Shown here: piece by piece, positions 54,051-62,582 of the stretch
How positions within the stretch are numbered: the first letter of the stretch is position 1
Layout of the letters: each line of letters opens with the position of its first letter
Assembly: GCF_902833225.1 (NCBI RefSeq)
Contig: NZ_CADFEI010000018.1
Location: forward strand, 98,554-162,553
Direction: 5' to 3'
DNA length: 64,000 nt
Source of the DNA: Burkholderia sp. BCC1644
Lineage (GTDB): Bacteria; Pseudomonadota; Gammaproteobacteria; Burkholderiales; Burkholderiaceae
Position numbers and translations under genes: made by a program
The notes under the pieces: model-generated
What the model was told of the DNA's origin: nothing
The model's database searches: none
Seen by the model: only the letters and a program-made list of their open reading frames with translations

Positions 54051-55204
54051 TGCAGCGGATCGTCTATCTCGCGACAGCCGACGCGCGCGGCCACCTGATG
54101 CGCGCGCAACTGCTCGTGCATGCGCTGCGTGCAGCCGGCGCGCAGGTCGACGTGCTGACGACGTCCGATGCGGGGCAGGCGTTCCTGGCCGCATTCGGTA
54201 TCGATGCGCCTGTGCTGTCCCGTCACTACGCGGTGCAGTTCGACGAGCGGCAGAACATGCTGCGCGACGCGACCGACCGCAACGTTGCGCACTACGTGTT
54301 CAGGCCGACGCGGATGCTGCGCGACATCGTGCGGTTGCGTGCGATCGTTCGCGATGCGGATCTCGTGATCAACGATTCGTTTCATCCGGCGCTGCTGTTC
54401 ATGGGCGCGGTGCCGGGCTGGCGCCGTCGCGTCGTTCACGTGTACGGCGGCAGCCTGCGTCGTGCGTTGACCGCGAATTTCGATGCGCGGCTGCCGCGCA
54501 TGCTGGCGCGTGCGTTCGCGCGGATCGTCGACTGGCAGATCGATTCGGCGCTGGGCTGCATCGAACACGATTTTGCGTACGACGTGGCCGACGATGTGCA
54601 GCAGTCGCGCGGGCATGTCCGCTTGCCGACGCCGTTACCGGGTGTCGCCGAACTGCCGCCTTCGGAACAGGTTGCCGCGGCCGTTTATCTGAATCCGCAC
54701 TTCCGCGACGTCGCGCTCGCCGATGCGCTGTCGGCCGGCATTCGCGACGCGGGGCTTGCCGCGCACCGCGTGGGCGAGGGGTACGCCGGGCACGACGGCT
54801 GGACCGGCGTCGATGCCGACTGGGTGACGCGCGCCGCGCATGCGCCGCTGATCGTATCGGCGCCCGGCATGGCCGCGCTGTCGATCGCGCGCGTCTATCG
54901 CCGCCCGATCCTGCTCGTGCTGACCGATCAGCCCGAACAGGCGAGCAACGCCGCGCGGGCGGCGCGGCTGCAACTCGTGCATCGCGTCGTCACGTGGCGC
55001 GGTGATGCGGATGCGTTCCGGCGGTCGGTCGGGCAGGCCGCTGCCGAACTGATGCGCAATCCGGGCACGCCGGCGGGAACGCGCGCCGGACGTGAGCATG
55101 CGCGGGCACGTGTGGACGCGTGGACGTCGCGCATCCTCGCGCTGCGGTCGCAGGCGCGGCCGGCCGACGCGGAAACCCGATGCGAGGCGCCGGCATCGCG
55201 ATGA
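54047..55204 (+). CDS. GT-B glycosyltransferase (MurG/MGT-like)
   Basis: This 385-residue cytoplasmic protein begins RIVYLATADARGHLMRAQLL, the N-terminal strand and helix of GT-B enzymes, and the C-terminal half has LIVSAPGMAALSIARVYRRP followed by TDQPEQASNAARAARL. That arrangement (Gly-rich loop, then E-Q-x2-N-A) is the donor-binding region of MGT/MurG-like transferases. It overlaps the neighbours by 4 bp on both sides. Together with the GT2 gene it suggests at least two sugars are added to the product of this operon. The donor is unknown. Confidence 0.78.
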   Translation: MMQRIVYLATADARGHLMRAQLLVHALRAAGAQVDVLTTSDAGQAFLAAFGIDAPVLSRHYAVQFDERQNMLRDATDRNVAHYVFRPTRMLRDIVRLRAIVRDADLVINDSFHPALLFMGAVPGWRRRVVHVYGGSLRRALTANFDARLPRMLARAFARIVDWQIDSALGCIEHDFAYDVADDVQQSRGHVRLPTPLPGVAELPPSEQVAAAVYLNPHFRDVALADALSAGIRDAGLAAHRVGEGYAGHDGWTGVDADWVTRAAHAPLIVSAPGMAALSIARVYRRPILLVLTDQPEQASNAARAARLQLVHRVVTWRGDADAFRRSVGQAAAELMRNPGTPAGTRAGREHARARVDAWTSRILALRSQARPADAETRCEAPASR

Positions 55205-55818
55205 ATACGTTGATGCCGCGTGACGATCGCCGGCCCGATGTCCGGCAGATGCTGGCCGCGACATTCGGCATGGCAGCCGGCCTCGCGATCTTCTTCGTGC
55301 TCGAGCGCGGCGTCACGCCGCGCTACGTGCTGGCCACGTCGATCGATGCGCGGATTCCGTTCATCGCATGGTCGTGGTTCGTCTATGTCGCCTTCTTCCC
55401 GTTCGTGATTGCGTTGGCCGCATATGCACGGCCGCCCGCGTTTGCCGCGTTCAAGGAGGCCGTGCTGATCGCGTTCGTGCTCGGCGTCGTCTGCTTCCTG
55501 CTGTTTCCGGAAGCCGTGCCGCGGCCCGACGTCGCGGAGATCGGCAACGCGTTCGTGCGCGATCGTCTCGCGCGCATGTGGCAGCTCGATCTCGCGGCCA
55601 ATGGATTTCCGAGCCTGCATGTCGCGGTGACGTGCCTTGCATGCCGGATGCTGGTGGACCGGCGCCGGATCGTGGGCGCCGCGGTCGGGCTGCTGATCTG
55701 CGTGTCGACGCTGACGCTCAAGCAGCATACGGTGGCCGACGTGCTCGGCGGCGTGGTGCTCGCGATGGTCAGTGCGCGGTGGGTCGAGCGGCGTGCGCTG
55801 CGCAGGAGGTTCGCGTGA
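55201..55818 (+). CDS. PAP2-superfamily enzyme, inositol-phosphorylceramide-synthase-like
   Basis: This 205-residue membrane protein has about five to six TM helices. The catalytic motifs are GFPSLHVA (His140) and KQHTVADVLGG (His176, Asp180), the PAP2_3/IPC-synthase variant of the phosphatase motif (PSLH instead of PSGH). Such enzymes transfer or remove phospho head groups on ceramide-like or prenyl lipids at the outer face of the inner membrane. It overlaps the GT-B and desaturase genes by 4 bp. Whether it acts as transferase or phosphatase cannot be told. Confidence 0.83.
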   Translation: MNTLMPRDDRRPDVRQMLAATFGMAAGLAIFFVLERGVTPRYVLATSIDARIPFIAWSWFVYVAFFPFVIALAAYARPPAFAAFKEAVLIAFVLGVVCFLLFPEAVPRPDVAEIGNAFVRDRLARMWQLDLAANGFPSLHVAVTCLACRMLVDRRRIVGAAVGLLICVSTLTLKQHTVADVLGGVVLAMVSARWVERRALRRRFA

Positions 55819-56762
55819 CGGCTGCCCATGTTCGTCAAGGCGGGCCGAACGCGGAGCTGGCGCGGTTCGTGCCCGATCCCGAATTGTTTCGCGTGAACGC
55901 GTGGCGCGTGGGGACAGCGCTGGCAGGCGACTGGCTGATGATTGCCGCGGCGTTCGCGGTTGCGATCGTGTTGCCGCATCCGTTCGTGTACGCGTGCGCG
56001 GCGATCGTGATCGCGCGCAGCCAGCTTGCGCTCGCGGTCATGATGCACGAAGGCGCGCATGGATTGCTGGCGCGGAACCGGCGCGTCAACGACGTGCTCG
56101 GCCAACTGCTCGCGGCCGGTCCGCTGTGGTTGTCGCTGCGCACGTATCGTGCGGGCCATCTGAAACACCATCGCGCGCCGATGCAACCGGACGATCCCGT
56201 CGCGCTGCTGTTCGGCGTGCACGACTATCCGGTGACGCGCGCGCGGTTGGTCGGCCGCTTGCTCGCGTATGCGTGCGGGGTCGGCTATCTGACCAGCGTC
56301 GTGAAGCTCGCGCGCGGCAAGTTCGCCCATGCATTGCCGCAGGTCGTAAAGTCGCGTGCGTACGCGGCGTGGGAAGTCGTGTCGATGCTGGCGTGCAACG
56401 GTCTGCTGTTCGGTGTGCTCGCGCTTGCCGGACATCCGCTGCTGTATGTCGTGTTGTGGATCGTGCCGTCCGTCACGCTGTTGCCGCTTGCCGGGCAGGT
56501 GCGCGCGATCTTCGAGCACGCCGGGTTGCCGCCCGGAGAGGACCAGAGCCGCAACGCGCGCACGATCGGCCGGCGTTCATGGCAGACGTTCCTGTTCGGC
56601 CCGCATGCGATTCATTTTCATATCGAACATCACCTGTTCGCGCGGATGCCGTTCCATAGCCTGCCGGTCGTGCACCGGCAACTCGCGCAGCGGCAGTTGC
56701 TGCCTGACGGCAATTTGTACGCGGGATATGGCGCGGTGCTGCGGGATGTGAGTGTGCGATGA
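55815..56762 (+). CDS. membrane fatty-acid/sphingolipid-type desaturase
   Basis: This 315-residue integral membrane enzyme has all three His boxes of the di-iron desaturase/hydroxylase family: HEGAH (78-82), HLKHH (115-119) and HFHIEHH (267-273), with four or more TM stretches between. The third box of H-x2-HH form is shared by fatty-acid and sphingolipid desaturases. The start is the GTG at 55815, overlapping the PAP2 stop, with a strong AGGAGGT site at 55804-55810. It is the last gene of the lipid operon. The substrate could be an acyl chain or a long-chain base. Confidence 0.88.
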   Translation: MTAAHVRQGGPNAELARFVPDPELFRVNAWRVGTALAGDWLMIAAAFAVAIVLPHPFVYACAAIVIARSQLALAVMMHEGAHGLLARNRRVNDVLGQLLAAGPLWLSLRTYRAGHLKHHRAPMQPDDPVALLFGVHDYPVTRARLVGRLLAYACGVGYLTSVVKLARGKFAHALPQVVKSRAYAAWEVVSMLACNGLLFGVLALAGHPLLYVVLWIVPSVTLLPLAGQVRAIFEHAGLPPGEDQSRNARTIGRRSWQTFLFGPHAIHFHIEHHLFARMPFHSLPVVHRQLAQRQLLPDGNLYAGYGAVLRDVSVR

Positions 56763-56826
56763 CCGGCCGCGCGCGACTGAGGGCGCGGCGAGCATTCGAG
56801 CTCGAACAGTCGCAAGCGACAGACGC

Positions 56827-56853
56827 AAAAAAGCCTCCACTCGGGAGGCTTTA
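56827..56853 (-). terminator. rho-independent terminator of tRNA-Lys
   Basis: On the minus strand AAGCCTCC-cgag-type stem (GGAGGCTT partner) is followed by a six-T run, 21 bp after the tRNA 3' end. It could also act weakly for the desaturase transcript on the plus strand. Confidence 0.85.
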
Positions 56854-56873
56854 ATTGCACTATCAAAGATAGT

Positions 56874-56950
56874 TGGTAGGGTGGGAGGGACTCGAACCCT
56901 CGACTCTCTGATTAAAAGTCAGATACTCTAACCAACTGAGTTACCACCCC
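56874..56950 (-). tRNA. tRNA-Lys(TTT)
   Basis: The cloverleaf is complete. The acceptor GGGGTGG pairs with CCACCCT (one G-U), the D stem is ACTC/GAGT, and the anticodon arm TCTGA-CTTTTAA-TCAGA gives anticodon TTT. The T arm is GAGGG-TTCGAGT-CCCTC, with discriminator A and an encoded CCA end. It is transcribed from a perfect sigma70 promoter at 57014-57042. Confidence 0.97.
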
Positions 56951-57013
56951 ACGTTCTTGAAACCTGTTGGTTCGTTGCTTCAACAACTTGGCAAGCGACC
57001 CAAAGAGCAAAAG

Positions 57014-57042
57014 ATTATAGCGACGGATTGGTGGGCTGTCAA
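57014..57042 (-). promoter_or_regulatory. consensus sigma70 promoter for tRNA-Lys
   Basis: On the minus strand TTGACA (57037-57042), 17 bp and TATAAT (57014-57019) match the consensus exactly. It lies about 64 bp before the tRNA 5' end. Confidence 0.92.
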
Positions 57043-57058
57043 CAACCCGCCGCGATAA

Positions 57059-57808
57059 TTATTTGATCGTCTCGAGCTTGCCCTGCGCCGTCTGCGCCGC
57101 GTTCGACCCGGCGTACTGCGACACGACCTGCTCGAACGTCTTCTTCGCGGCCGCTTTCTGGCCTTGTTCGAGCTGGTTCGTCCCGATCGCCACGAGGGCA
57201 TCGGCCGCGCGCGGGTGCTGCGGGAACTTGCTGACGATCCCTTGCCACGTCGCGGTCGAACCGCGGTAGTCGCGCAGCGCGTATTGCGCATTGCCGTACC
57301 AGTACTGCGCGGTCGGCTGGTAGGGGCTCTGCGGATACTTCGCGATGAATGCGCGGAACGAAGCCGCGGCCGCCTTGAAGTTGCCGTTGCGGAACTGCTG
57401 CTGCGCCGCGCTGAGCGCATCCGTTTCACCCGGCTGCACGGTGCCTTCGACACCATCGATCGTCGTCTGCTGCGGCTCGAACTTCTTGAGCCGCGTGTCG
57501 AGATCCTGGTAGTACTCCTTCTGCTGCCGCTCGAGTGTCGTCAGCCGGTTCGTCAGATCCTCGTTTTCGCCGCGCAGCGTCGCGACCTGCTGGTTCAGCT
57601 GGTCGAGACGGCCGGATTGATCGAGGATCGTACGCTGGGCGGCCGACAACTGGCTCGCCAGGTTGTCGGTTTTGCTGCGCAGATCGAGCACGGCGCGGCG
57701 CGCTTCGTTGTCGTCGAACACGCCGGCGTGCGCCGGCGCGGCCGACCACGCCGCGCCGGCGACGCAGAGAGCTGCGGCTGCACGCAGCCAGGTTACACGG
57801 TGCGTCAT
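57059..57808 (-). CDS. cpoB: Tol-Pal accessory protein CpoB (YbgF)
   Basis: This 249-residue periplasmic protein has a signal peptide ending AHA (about residue 28), a trimeric coiled coil (about 35-110, with LDQLNQQVATLRGENEDLTN) and C-terminal TPR repeats (FRNGNFKAAAASFRAFIAKY and following). In E. coli CpoB coordinates peptidoglycan synthesis by PBP1B with Tol-driven outer-membrane constriction. It is the last gene of the ybgC-tolQRAB-pal-cpoB cluster, 19 bp after pal. Confidence 0.95.
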   Translation of the reverse strand: MTHRVTWLRAAAALCVAGAAWSAAPAHAGVFDDNEARRAVLDLRSKTDNLASQLSAAQRTILDQSGRLDQLNQQVATLRGENEDLTNRLTTLERQQKEYYQDLDTRLKKFEPQQTTIDGVEGTVQPGETDALSAAQQQFRNGNFKAAAASFRAFIAKYPQSPYQPTAQYWYGNAQYALRDYRGSTATWQGIVSKFPQHPRAADALVAIGTNQLEQGQKAAAKKTFEQVVSQYAGSNAAQTAQGKLETIK

Positions 57809-57827
57809 ACGGCGATTCTTCCGTTAC

Positions 57828-58340
57828 TTACTGTTGGTAGACGAGGTCGGCGCGACGGTTCTGCGCCCACGATGCTTCGTCGTGACCCGTTGCCTGCGGC
57901 TTTTCCTTGCCGAGGCTCACGGCTTCCATTTGCGAATCGTTCACGCCGAGCAGTGCCATCGCGCGACGGACGGCTTCCGCACGCTTCTGGCCCAGCGCGA
58001 GGTTGTACTCGCTCGTGCCGCGTTCGTCGGTGTTGCCCTGGATCAGCACGTGGCGCTGCGGGTGGCTCTTCAGGTACTGAGCGTGCTGCTGCATCAGCGG
58101 CTGGTACTCGTCCTTCACCGAATAGCTGTCGAAGTCGAAGTAGATGCTGCGTTTCGCGAGCGGGCTGTTCGGGTCGTTCAGCGGATCGACGTTCACTTGC
58201 GCGACGTTGTCGGCACTCGGTTGCGTGCTGACTGCACCCGCGTTGTTCGCCTTGTCGTCGAGCTTCACGCCCGACTTACATGCGGCGAGCGCGCTGATCA
58301 TCATCACGGCCAGGGCCAGACGAGCTTTATTCGACATCAT
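57828..58340 (-). CDS. pal: peptidoglycan-associated lipoprotein Pal
   Basis: This 170-residue outer-membrane lipoprotein has a lipobox ALAAC (Cys about residue 21) and an OmpA-like peptidoglycan-binding domain with YFDFDSYSV, GNTDERGTSEYNLALGQKRA and NRRADLVY. It starts at the first of two ATG codons, with AAGGAG at a good distance. It binds TolB and peptidoglycan in the Tol-Pal system. It follows tolB by 17 bp. Confidence 0.97.
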   Translation of the reverse strand: MMSNKARLALAVMMISALAACKSGVKLDDKANNAGAVSTQPSADNVAQVNVDPLNDPNSPLAKRSIYFDFDSYSVKDEYQPLMQQHAQYLKSHPQRHVLIQGNTDERGTSEYNLALGQKRAEAVRRAMALLGVNDSQMEAVSLGKEKPQATGHDEASWAQNRRADLVYQQ

Positions 58341-58357
58341 GGTTACTCTCCTTGTGG

Positions 58358-59653
58358 TCATTGCATGAAGGGCCCCCACGACGGCTCGCGAACGGAGCCG
58401 CCCTGGACGGACAGGATTTGCGGCGGCGCGCTGCCGTCGGAGGGCACTGCAGCCAGAACATTGCGACCACCCGACTGGGTAGCGTACAGAAGATACTGGC
58501 CGTTTGCCGCGAAGCTCGGCGATTCGTCGCGATTGGTATTCGTGATGGCGTTCGCCGCGCCGGATTGCAGATCCTGAACGTACAGCTTGAAGCCCCCGCC
58601 CGTGCGGGAGATGTAAGCGAGCAGCTTGCCGTCCGGGCTGATACGCGGACTCGTGTTGTAGCTGCCGGTGAAGGTCACGCGCTGCGCGGCACCGGCACTT
58701 TCACCCTGTGCGGGCATCCGGTAGATCTGCGGCGCGCCGCCGCGATCGCTCGTGAAGTAGATCCAGTGGCCGTCCGGCGAGTAGTACGGCTCGGTGTCGA
58801 TCGAGCTGCTCTGCGTGAGACGGCGCAGGCCGCCGCCGTTTGCATTGACCGTGTAGATTTGCGTATTGCCCGTCAGCGACAGCGCGACGGCGAGCGTGTT
58901 GCTGTCCGGCGACCAGGCCGGCGCACTGTTGTTGCCCTTCTGGTCGGAGACCATGTAGCGGCGGCCGGTCGGCAAGTCGTGGATGTAGACGATCGGCTTC
59001 TTGCGCTCGAACGACACGTACGCGACCTTCGTCCCGCTCGGCGACCACGCCGGCGAGATGATCGGCTCGGTGCTCGACAGCGCGATGCGCGCATTCTGGC
59101 CGTCCGAATCGGAGATCTGCAACTGGTAGCGATTGCCGGTCTTGATCACGTACGACAGGCGCGTGGCGAACACGCCGCGCACGCCGAGCAGCTTCTGGTA
59201 GATGTAGTCGGCGATCTTGTGGCCGGCCGTGCGCAGCGTCGTGTCGGTGGCCGTCAGCGACAGGCCGCCGAGGCTTTGCTGCTTCACGGTGTCGTACAGG
59301 ATGAAGTTGACCTTGTACTGGCCGTTTGCGTCGCGGTTCACGCTGCCGGCAACGAACGCATTCGCGCCCTTGGCCTTCCATGCGCCGAGATCGACCGAGG
59401 CGGTCTCGGGCACGGGCGTGCTGCCTGCGTCGATGTTGGTGAATTTGCCGCTGCGGGCGAGGTCGGCACGGACGATCGACGTGACCTGCTGCGGCAGGTT
59501 CGCCTCGTTCGTGAAATTCGCCGTGGCAATGGGGAACTGGGTCGACCCGACACCGGTGATCAGCACGTTGACCTGGGCGTTAGCGGCGCTGCCCGCCGTA
59601 ATCAGACACGAGGCCACGAGTGCCCTGAAACCTAGCTTTGTCATCAAACTCAT
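58358..59653 (-). CDS. tolB: Tol-Pal system protein TolB
   Basis: This 431-residue periplasmic beta-propeller has a signal peptide ending ANA (about residue 26). It has a small N-terminal alpha/beta domain that binds TolA and Pal, and six propeller blades marked by repeats such as SPAWSPSGTKVAYVSFE, SPDGHWIYFTSDRGG and SPDGKLLAYISRTGG. The start is the ATG at 59653 with GGAAGC upstream; the longer reading is intergenic. Confidence 0.97.
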   Translation of the reverse strand: MSLMTKLGFRALVASCLITAGSAANAQVNVLITGVGSTQFPIATANFTNEANLPQQVTSIVRADLARSGKFTNIDAGSTPVPETASVDLGAWKAKGANAFVAGSVNRDANGQYKVNFILYDTVKQQSLGGLSLTATDTTLRTAGHKIADYIYQKLLGVRGVFATRLSYVIKTGNRYQLQISDSDGQNARIALSSTEPIISPAWSPSGTKVAYVSFERKKPIVYIHDLPTGRRYMVSDQKGNNSAPAWSPDSNTLAVALSLTGNTQIYTVNANGGGLRRLTQSSSIDTEPYYSPDGHWIYFTSDRGGAPQIYRMPAQGESAGAAQRVTFTGSYNTSPRISPDGKLLAYISRTGGGFKLYVQDLQSGAANAITNTNRDESPSFAANGQYLLYATQSGGRNVLAAVPSDGSAPPQILSVQGGSVREPSWGPFMQ

Positions 59654-59762
59654 GCTTCTTGCTTCCCGTATGGCTTGGATCGCTGCGCATCCGCAGAGAC
59701 AGTAAAAATACCCGATTCGTTCCCGTCCGACAGCGACGCCCGGAGTGTAAGCGCATTTCCTT

Positions 59763-60812
59763 TCACTCCGCTGCCTTGAAGGTAATCGTAATGTCAGACG
59801 GGGTACGACCGTTAGAATCGGGCGGCAACGGGACCGATGCGTGGATCGCATTCACCACGGCTTGATCCCACCCCGAATTCCCGCTCGAGCGGGAGACCGA
59901 TGCGCTCAATACGTCACCGGACGGCGTGCACCGAATCTTGACGACGGTGGTCAGGCCTGCTCGCTCGCCGCCCCAAACGATGTTCGGTTTGACGCGGCGG
60001 CGTACCTTGTCGGCATAGCCGGGCGTCGCGGCATTGCCGCCGGAACCCGTGCCCGTGCCGCTTTTCGCGAGGCCTTCGCCGCCGCCTTCACCGGCGCCGG
60101 ACAGGCCCTGCATCTGGGCGAGACGCGCGTTGCGCTCGCGGTCGAGCTTCGCGTTCGCCGCCGCGCTGGCCTTCGCCCGCGCCGTGGCTTCGGCCTTCGC
60201 CTTGGCCTGCGCTTCGGCCTTTGCCTTCGCGGCTGCGTCGGCCTTGGCCTTCGCCGCCTGCTGCGCTTCGAGCTGCGCCTGCTTTTGCTGCTGGAGTTTC
60301 TGCTGTTCGAGCTTCTGCTGCTCGGCGAGCTGCTGTTGCTTGAGCTTGTCGGCCTGCTTCTGCTTGTCGCGTTCGGCGGCCTTTTGCGCGGCGAGCGTGG
60401 CGGCCTGCTGCGCCGCGAGCTGCGCGCGCCGGGCTTCGTCTTCCTGCTGGGCCTTCAACTGCTGCGCGCGGCGCTGCTGATCGAGCAGCGCTTCGCGCGC
60501 GGCCGCTTCCTGCTGCCGCTTCTTCTGCTGCAGCGCGATGTCGGCCTGCTCGTCGCGCACCGGGGGAGGCGGCGGCGCGACCTTCGCGGGAGGCGTCACG
60601 ACGGGCCGCGGCGCGGCGACGTCGGGCACCTCGGTCCACAGCTCGGCTTCGGCGCCGGCCGGCGTGCTGTTCTGCCACTGCACGCCGTGATAGAGGAACA
60701 GCGCGAGCAGCACGTGCATCAGCGCGGCGAGCGCGAACGCGCGCCAGGTGCCGCGCTCGCGGGGAGGCTGAGGCGGGTAGGCGGAGCTGCGCGTGGATTG
60801 CTGCCGGTTCAT
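59763..60812 (-). CDS. tolA: Tol-Pal system protein TolA
   Basis: This 349-residue protein has a short cytoplasmic N-terminus, one TM helix (FALAALMHVLLALFLYHGV, about 27-45), a Pro-rich linker, and a long Ala/Lys/Gln/Glu coiled-coil domain II (about 90-250) full of KAKAEA-type repeats. The C-terminal domain III of the TonB-like type ends ASVPLPPDSNGRTPSDITIT. It spans the periplasm and couples TolQR to TolB-Pal. It overlaps tolR by 4 bp. Confidence 0.96.
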   Translation of the reverse strand: MNRQQSTRSSAYPPQPPRERGTWRAFALAALMHVLLALFLYHGVQWQNSTPAGAEAELWTEVPDVAAPRPVVTPPAKVAPPPPPVRDEQADIALQQKKRQQEAAAREALLDQQRRAQQLKAQQEDEARRAQLAAQQAATLAAQKAAERDKQKQADKLKQQQLAEQQKLEQQKLQQQKQAQLEAQQAAKAKADAAAKAKAEAQAKAKAEATARAKASAAANAKLDRERNARLAQMQGLSGAGEGGGEGLAKSGTGTGSGGNAATPGYADKVRRRVKPNIVWGGERAGLTTVVKIRCTPSGDVLSASVSRSSGNSGWDQAVVNAIHASVPLPPDSNGRTPSDITITFKAAE

Positions 60813-61258
60813 TGCGATTTGACGAGGAGGCCGACGCGCTTGACGCCGCGCGCCTTCAGATCCGACATCACGGTCATGACGGCATCGTACTGCACCGTCT
60901 TGTCGGCAGCGATCACGACCGGCTGGTCAGGATGATCGGCCTGCCGGGCCGAGATGAAGCTGTCGAGCTCGGCCTTCGTCATCGTGTCTTCCTGGGTCGA
61001 GCCCGAGTCGCCCTTGTACTTGACGCTCATCGTGCGGTCGGCCTTGATGTTGACGACGACGGGCGGCGTCTGCTCCTGCGGCGCGGCGTTGCCGACGGTC
61101 GGCAGGTTGATGATAGACGGGGCGACGAGCGGTGCGGTGACCATGAAGATCACGAGCAGCACCAGCATCACGTCGATGTACGGCACGACGTTGATGTCGG
61201 CCATTGCACGGCGCGAGCGGCCGCCGCGCATGCTGGATCGGATGGGACTTCCTGCCAT
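60809..61258 (-). CDS. tolR: Tol-Pal system protein TolR
   Basis: This 149-residue ExbD/TolR protein has a single TM helix containing the proton-path Asp29 in PYIDVMLVLLVIFMV, followed by a periplasmic domain. With TolQ it forms the proton-driven motor. It begins 10 bp after tolQ and overlaps tolA by 4 bp. Confidence 0.96.
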   Translation of the reverse strand: MAGSPIRSSMRGGRSRRAMADINVVPYIDVMLVLLVIFMVTAPLVAPSIINLPTVGNAAPQEQTPPVVVNIKADRTMSVKYKGDSGSTQEDTMTKAELDSFISARQADHPDQPVVIAADKTVQYDAVMTVMSDLKARGVKRVGLLVKSQ

Positions 61259-61268
61259 GGCGCGCTCC

Positions 61269-61946
61269 TTACTGGGCCTGACGCTGCAGGATGTTCGAGA
61301 ACTCTTCGATGAAGGTCTCGAAGCGGATCGCGAGGCGGTCGATGTCGTGCGCGTAGCGGTTGTACGCGACCACGGCCGGAATCGCGGCGAACAGGCCGAT
61401 CGCGGTGGCGACGAGCGCCTCGGCGATGCCCGGTGCGACGTTCGCGAGCGTGGCCTGCTGCACGTTCGCGAGGCCGCGGAACGAGTTCATGATCCCCCAG
61501 ACCGTGCCGAACAGGCCGATGTACGGGCTGACCGAGCCGACCGATGCGAGGAACGCGAGGTTGGCTTCGAGCACGTCCATTTCACGCTGGAACGACGCGC
61601 GCATCGCGCGGCGTGCTCCATCGAGCACGAGGCCCGGATCGCTGATGCGCTTTTCCTTCGCCTTCAGGAATTCGCGCATCCCCGATTCGAAGATCCGCTC
61701 GAGCGCGCCGATCGTGTGGCGGTTGTTGGCCGCGCTCTGGTACAGCGCCTGCAGGTCGCCGCCCGACCAGAAATCCTTCTCGAAGCGTTCGGTCTGCGCG
61801 CGTGCGCGGCGGATCGCGAACCACTTGCGGAAGATGAAGGTCCACGACATCAGCGACAGCAGCAGCAGCAGTCCCATCACGGCCTGGGCCAGCACGCTCG
61901 CGTTGAGGACGAGGGAAATGATCGACAGGTCTTGAGAAGTGTTCAT
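61269..61946 (-). CDS. tolQ: Tol-Pal system protein TolQ
   Basis: This 225-residue ExbB/TolQ proton channel protein has three TM helices: one near residues 17-37 (MGLLLLLSLMSWTFIFRKW) and two in the second half (VSPYIGLFGTVWGIMNSF and ATAIGLFAAIPAVVAYNRYA). The GLFGTVWGIM and GLFAAIPAV segments are family-defining. It heads the tolQRA block and is separated from ybgC by 130 bp. Confidence 0.96.
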   Translation of the reverse strand: MNTSQDLSIISLVLNASVLAQAVMGLLLLLSLMSWTFIFRKWFAIRRARAQTERFEKDFWSGGDLQALYQSAANNRHTIGALERIFESGMREFLKAKEKRISDPGLVLDGARRAMRASFQREMDVLEANLAFLASVGSVSPYIGLFGTVWGIMNSFRGLANVQQATLANVAPGIAEALVATAIGLFAAIPAVVAYNRYAHDIDRLAIRFETFIEEFSNILQRQAQ

Positions 61947-62076
61947 AGAGGTTTGAGTAACGGCCCTTCGGGGCGCCCGGTATGCATGCGGCGCGGCGCG
62001 CCGGCCATGCCTGACGCCGAACCTTGCTTAGTATCGAATCAGAACGGCAAGTTCATAGGCTTTGTCTAAACGGCGC

Positions 62077-62553
62077 TCATGCGAGCTTCGTTGACAGTGG
62101 AGTGTGCCCGGCATCGATGACGGGCCCGCGTTGCAGCGCGTCGAGCACGGCCGGCGGGATGGCCGTGGGCCGGATACCGTTACGGTCGACGCAGCCGAGG
62201 CGAATGTTCCCGGCTACGAGCAGCGTGTCGCCACACCAGGCTTCCTGCGTGAATTCCACCGACGCGCGGCCGATGCGTCCGGGCCGGCTCGTGATCGCCA
62301 GCGTATCGTCGAGTCGCGCCGGCGCGCGGTAGTCGAGCGACGTGCTGCGGACGATGAAGATCGCACCGGTATCGTCGGCGAGCTGGCGCTGATCGATGCC
62401 GCACGCACGCAACCACTCGGTGCGGGCGCGCTCGAAGAACTTCAGGTAGTTGGCATAGAAGACGATGCCGCCTGCGTCGGTATCCTCGTAGTACACGCGC
62501 ACCGGCCAGGTGAAGCCGGAAGACGCTTCCGGGGAGCGGGTAGGCTGAGTCAT
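62077..62553 (-). CDS. ybgC: acyl-CoA thioesterase YbgC
   Basis: This 158-residue hot-dog fold thioesterase has the catalytic Asp in YYEDTDAGGIVFYANYLKF followed by FERARTEWLR, typical of YbgC. Its gene precedes tolQ in most proteobacteria; the enzyme hydrolyses short-chain acyl-CoA or phospholipid-linked acyl groups in vitro. The start is the ATG at 62553, giving MTQPTRS; an earlier ATG at 62562 is less likely. Confidence 0.94.
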   Translation of the reverse strand: MTQPTRSPEASSGFTWPVRVYYEDTDAGGIVFYANYLKFFERARTEWLRACGIDQRQLADDTGAIFIVRSTSLDYRAPARLDDTLAITSRPGRIGRASVEFTQEAWCGDTLLVAGNIRLGCVDRNGIRPTAIPPAVLDALQRGPVIDAGHTPLSTKLA

Positions 62554-62582
62554 GGCGCGCATTCTACCGGAAGGCAGGGAGC

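Noticed and set aside
55815..56762. Desaturase gene terminated by its own intrinsic terminator at 56827-56853
   Set aside because: The T-run favours the minus strand, so it is mainly the terminator of tRNA-Lys; activity on the plus strand would be weak.
56874..57058. tRNA-Lys as an integration site for an island
   Set aside because: No integrase gene or duplicated tRNA 3' end was seen nearby, and the capsule locus is 9 kb away behind other genes.
59763..60812. Low-complexity KA/AE repeats in tolA as a DNA repeat element
   Set aside because: They encode the normal domain II of TolA and are not a mobile or CRISPR repeat.
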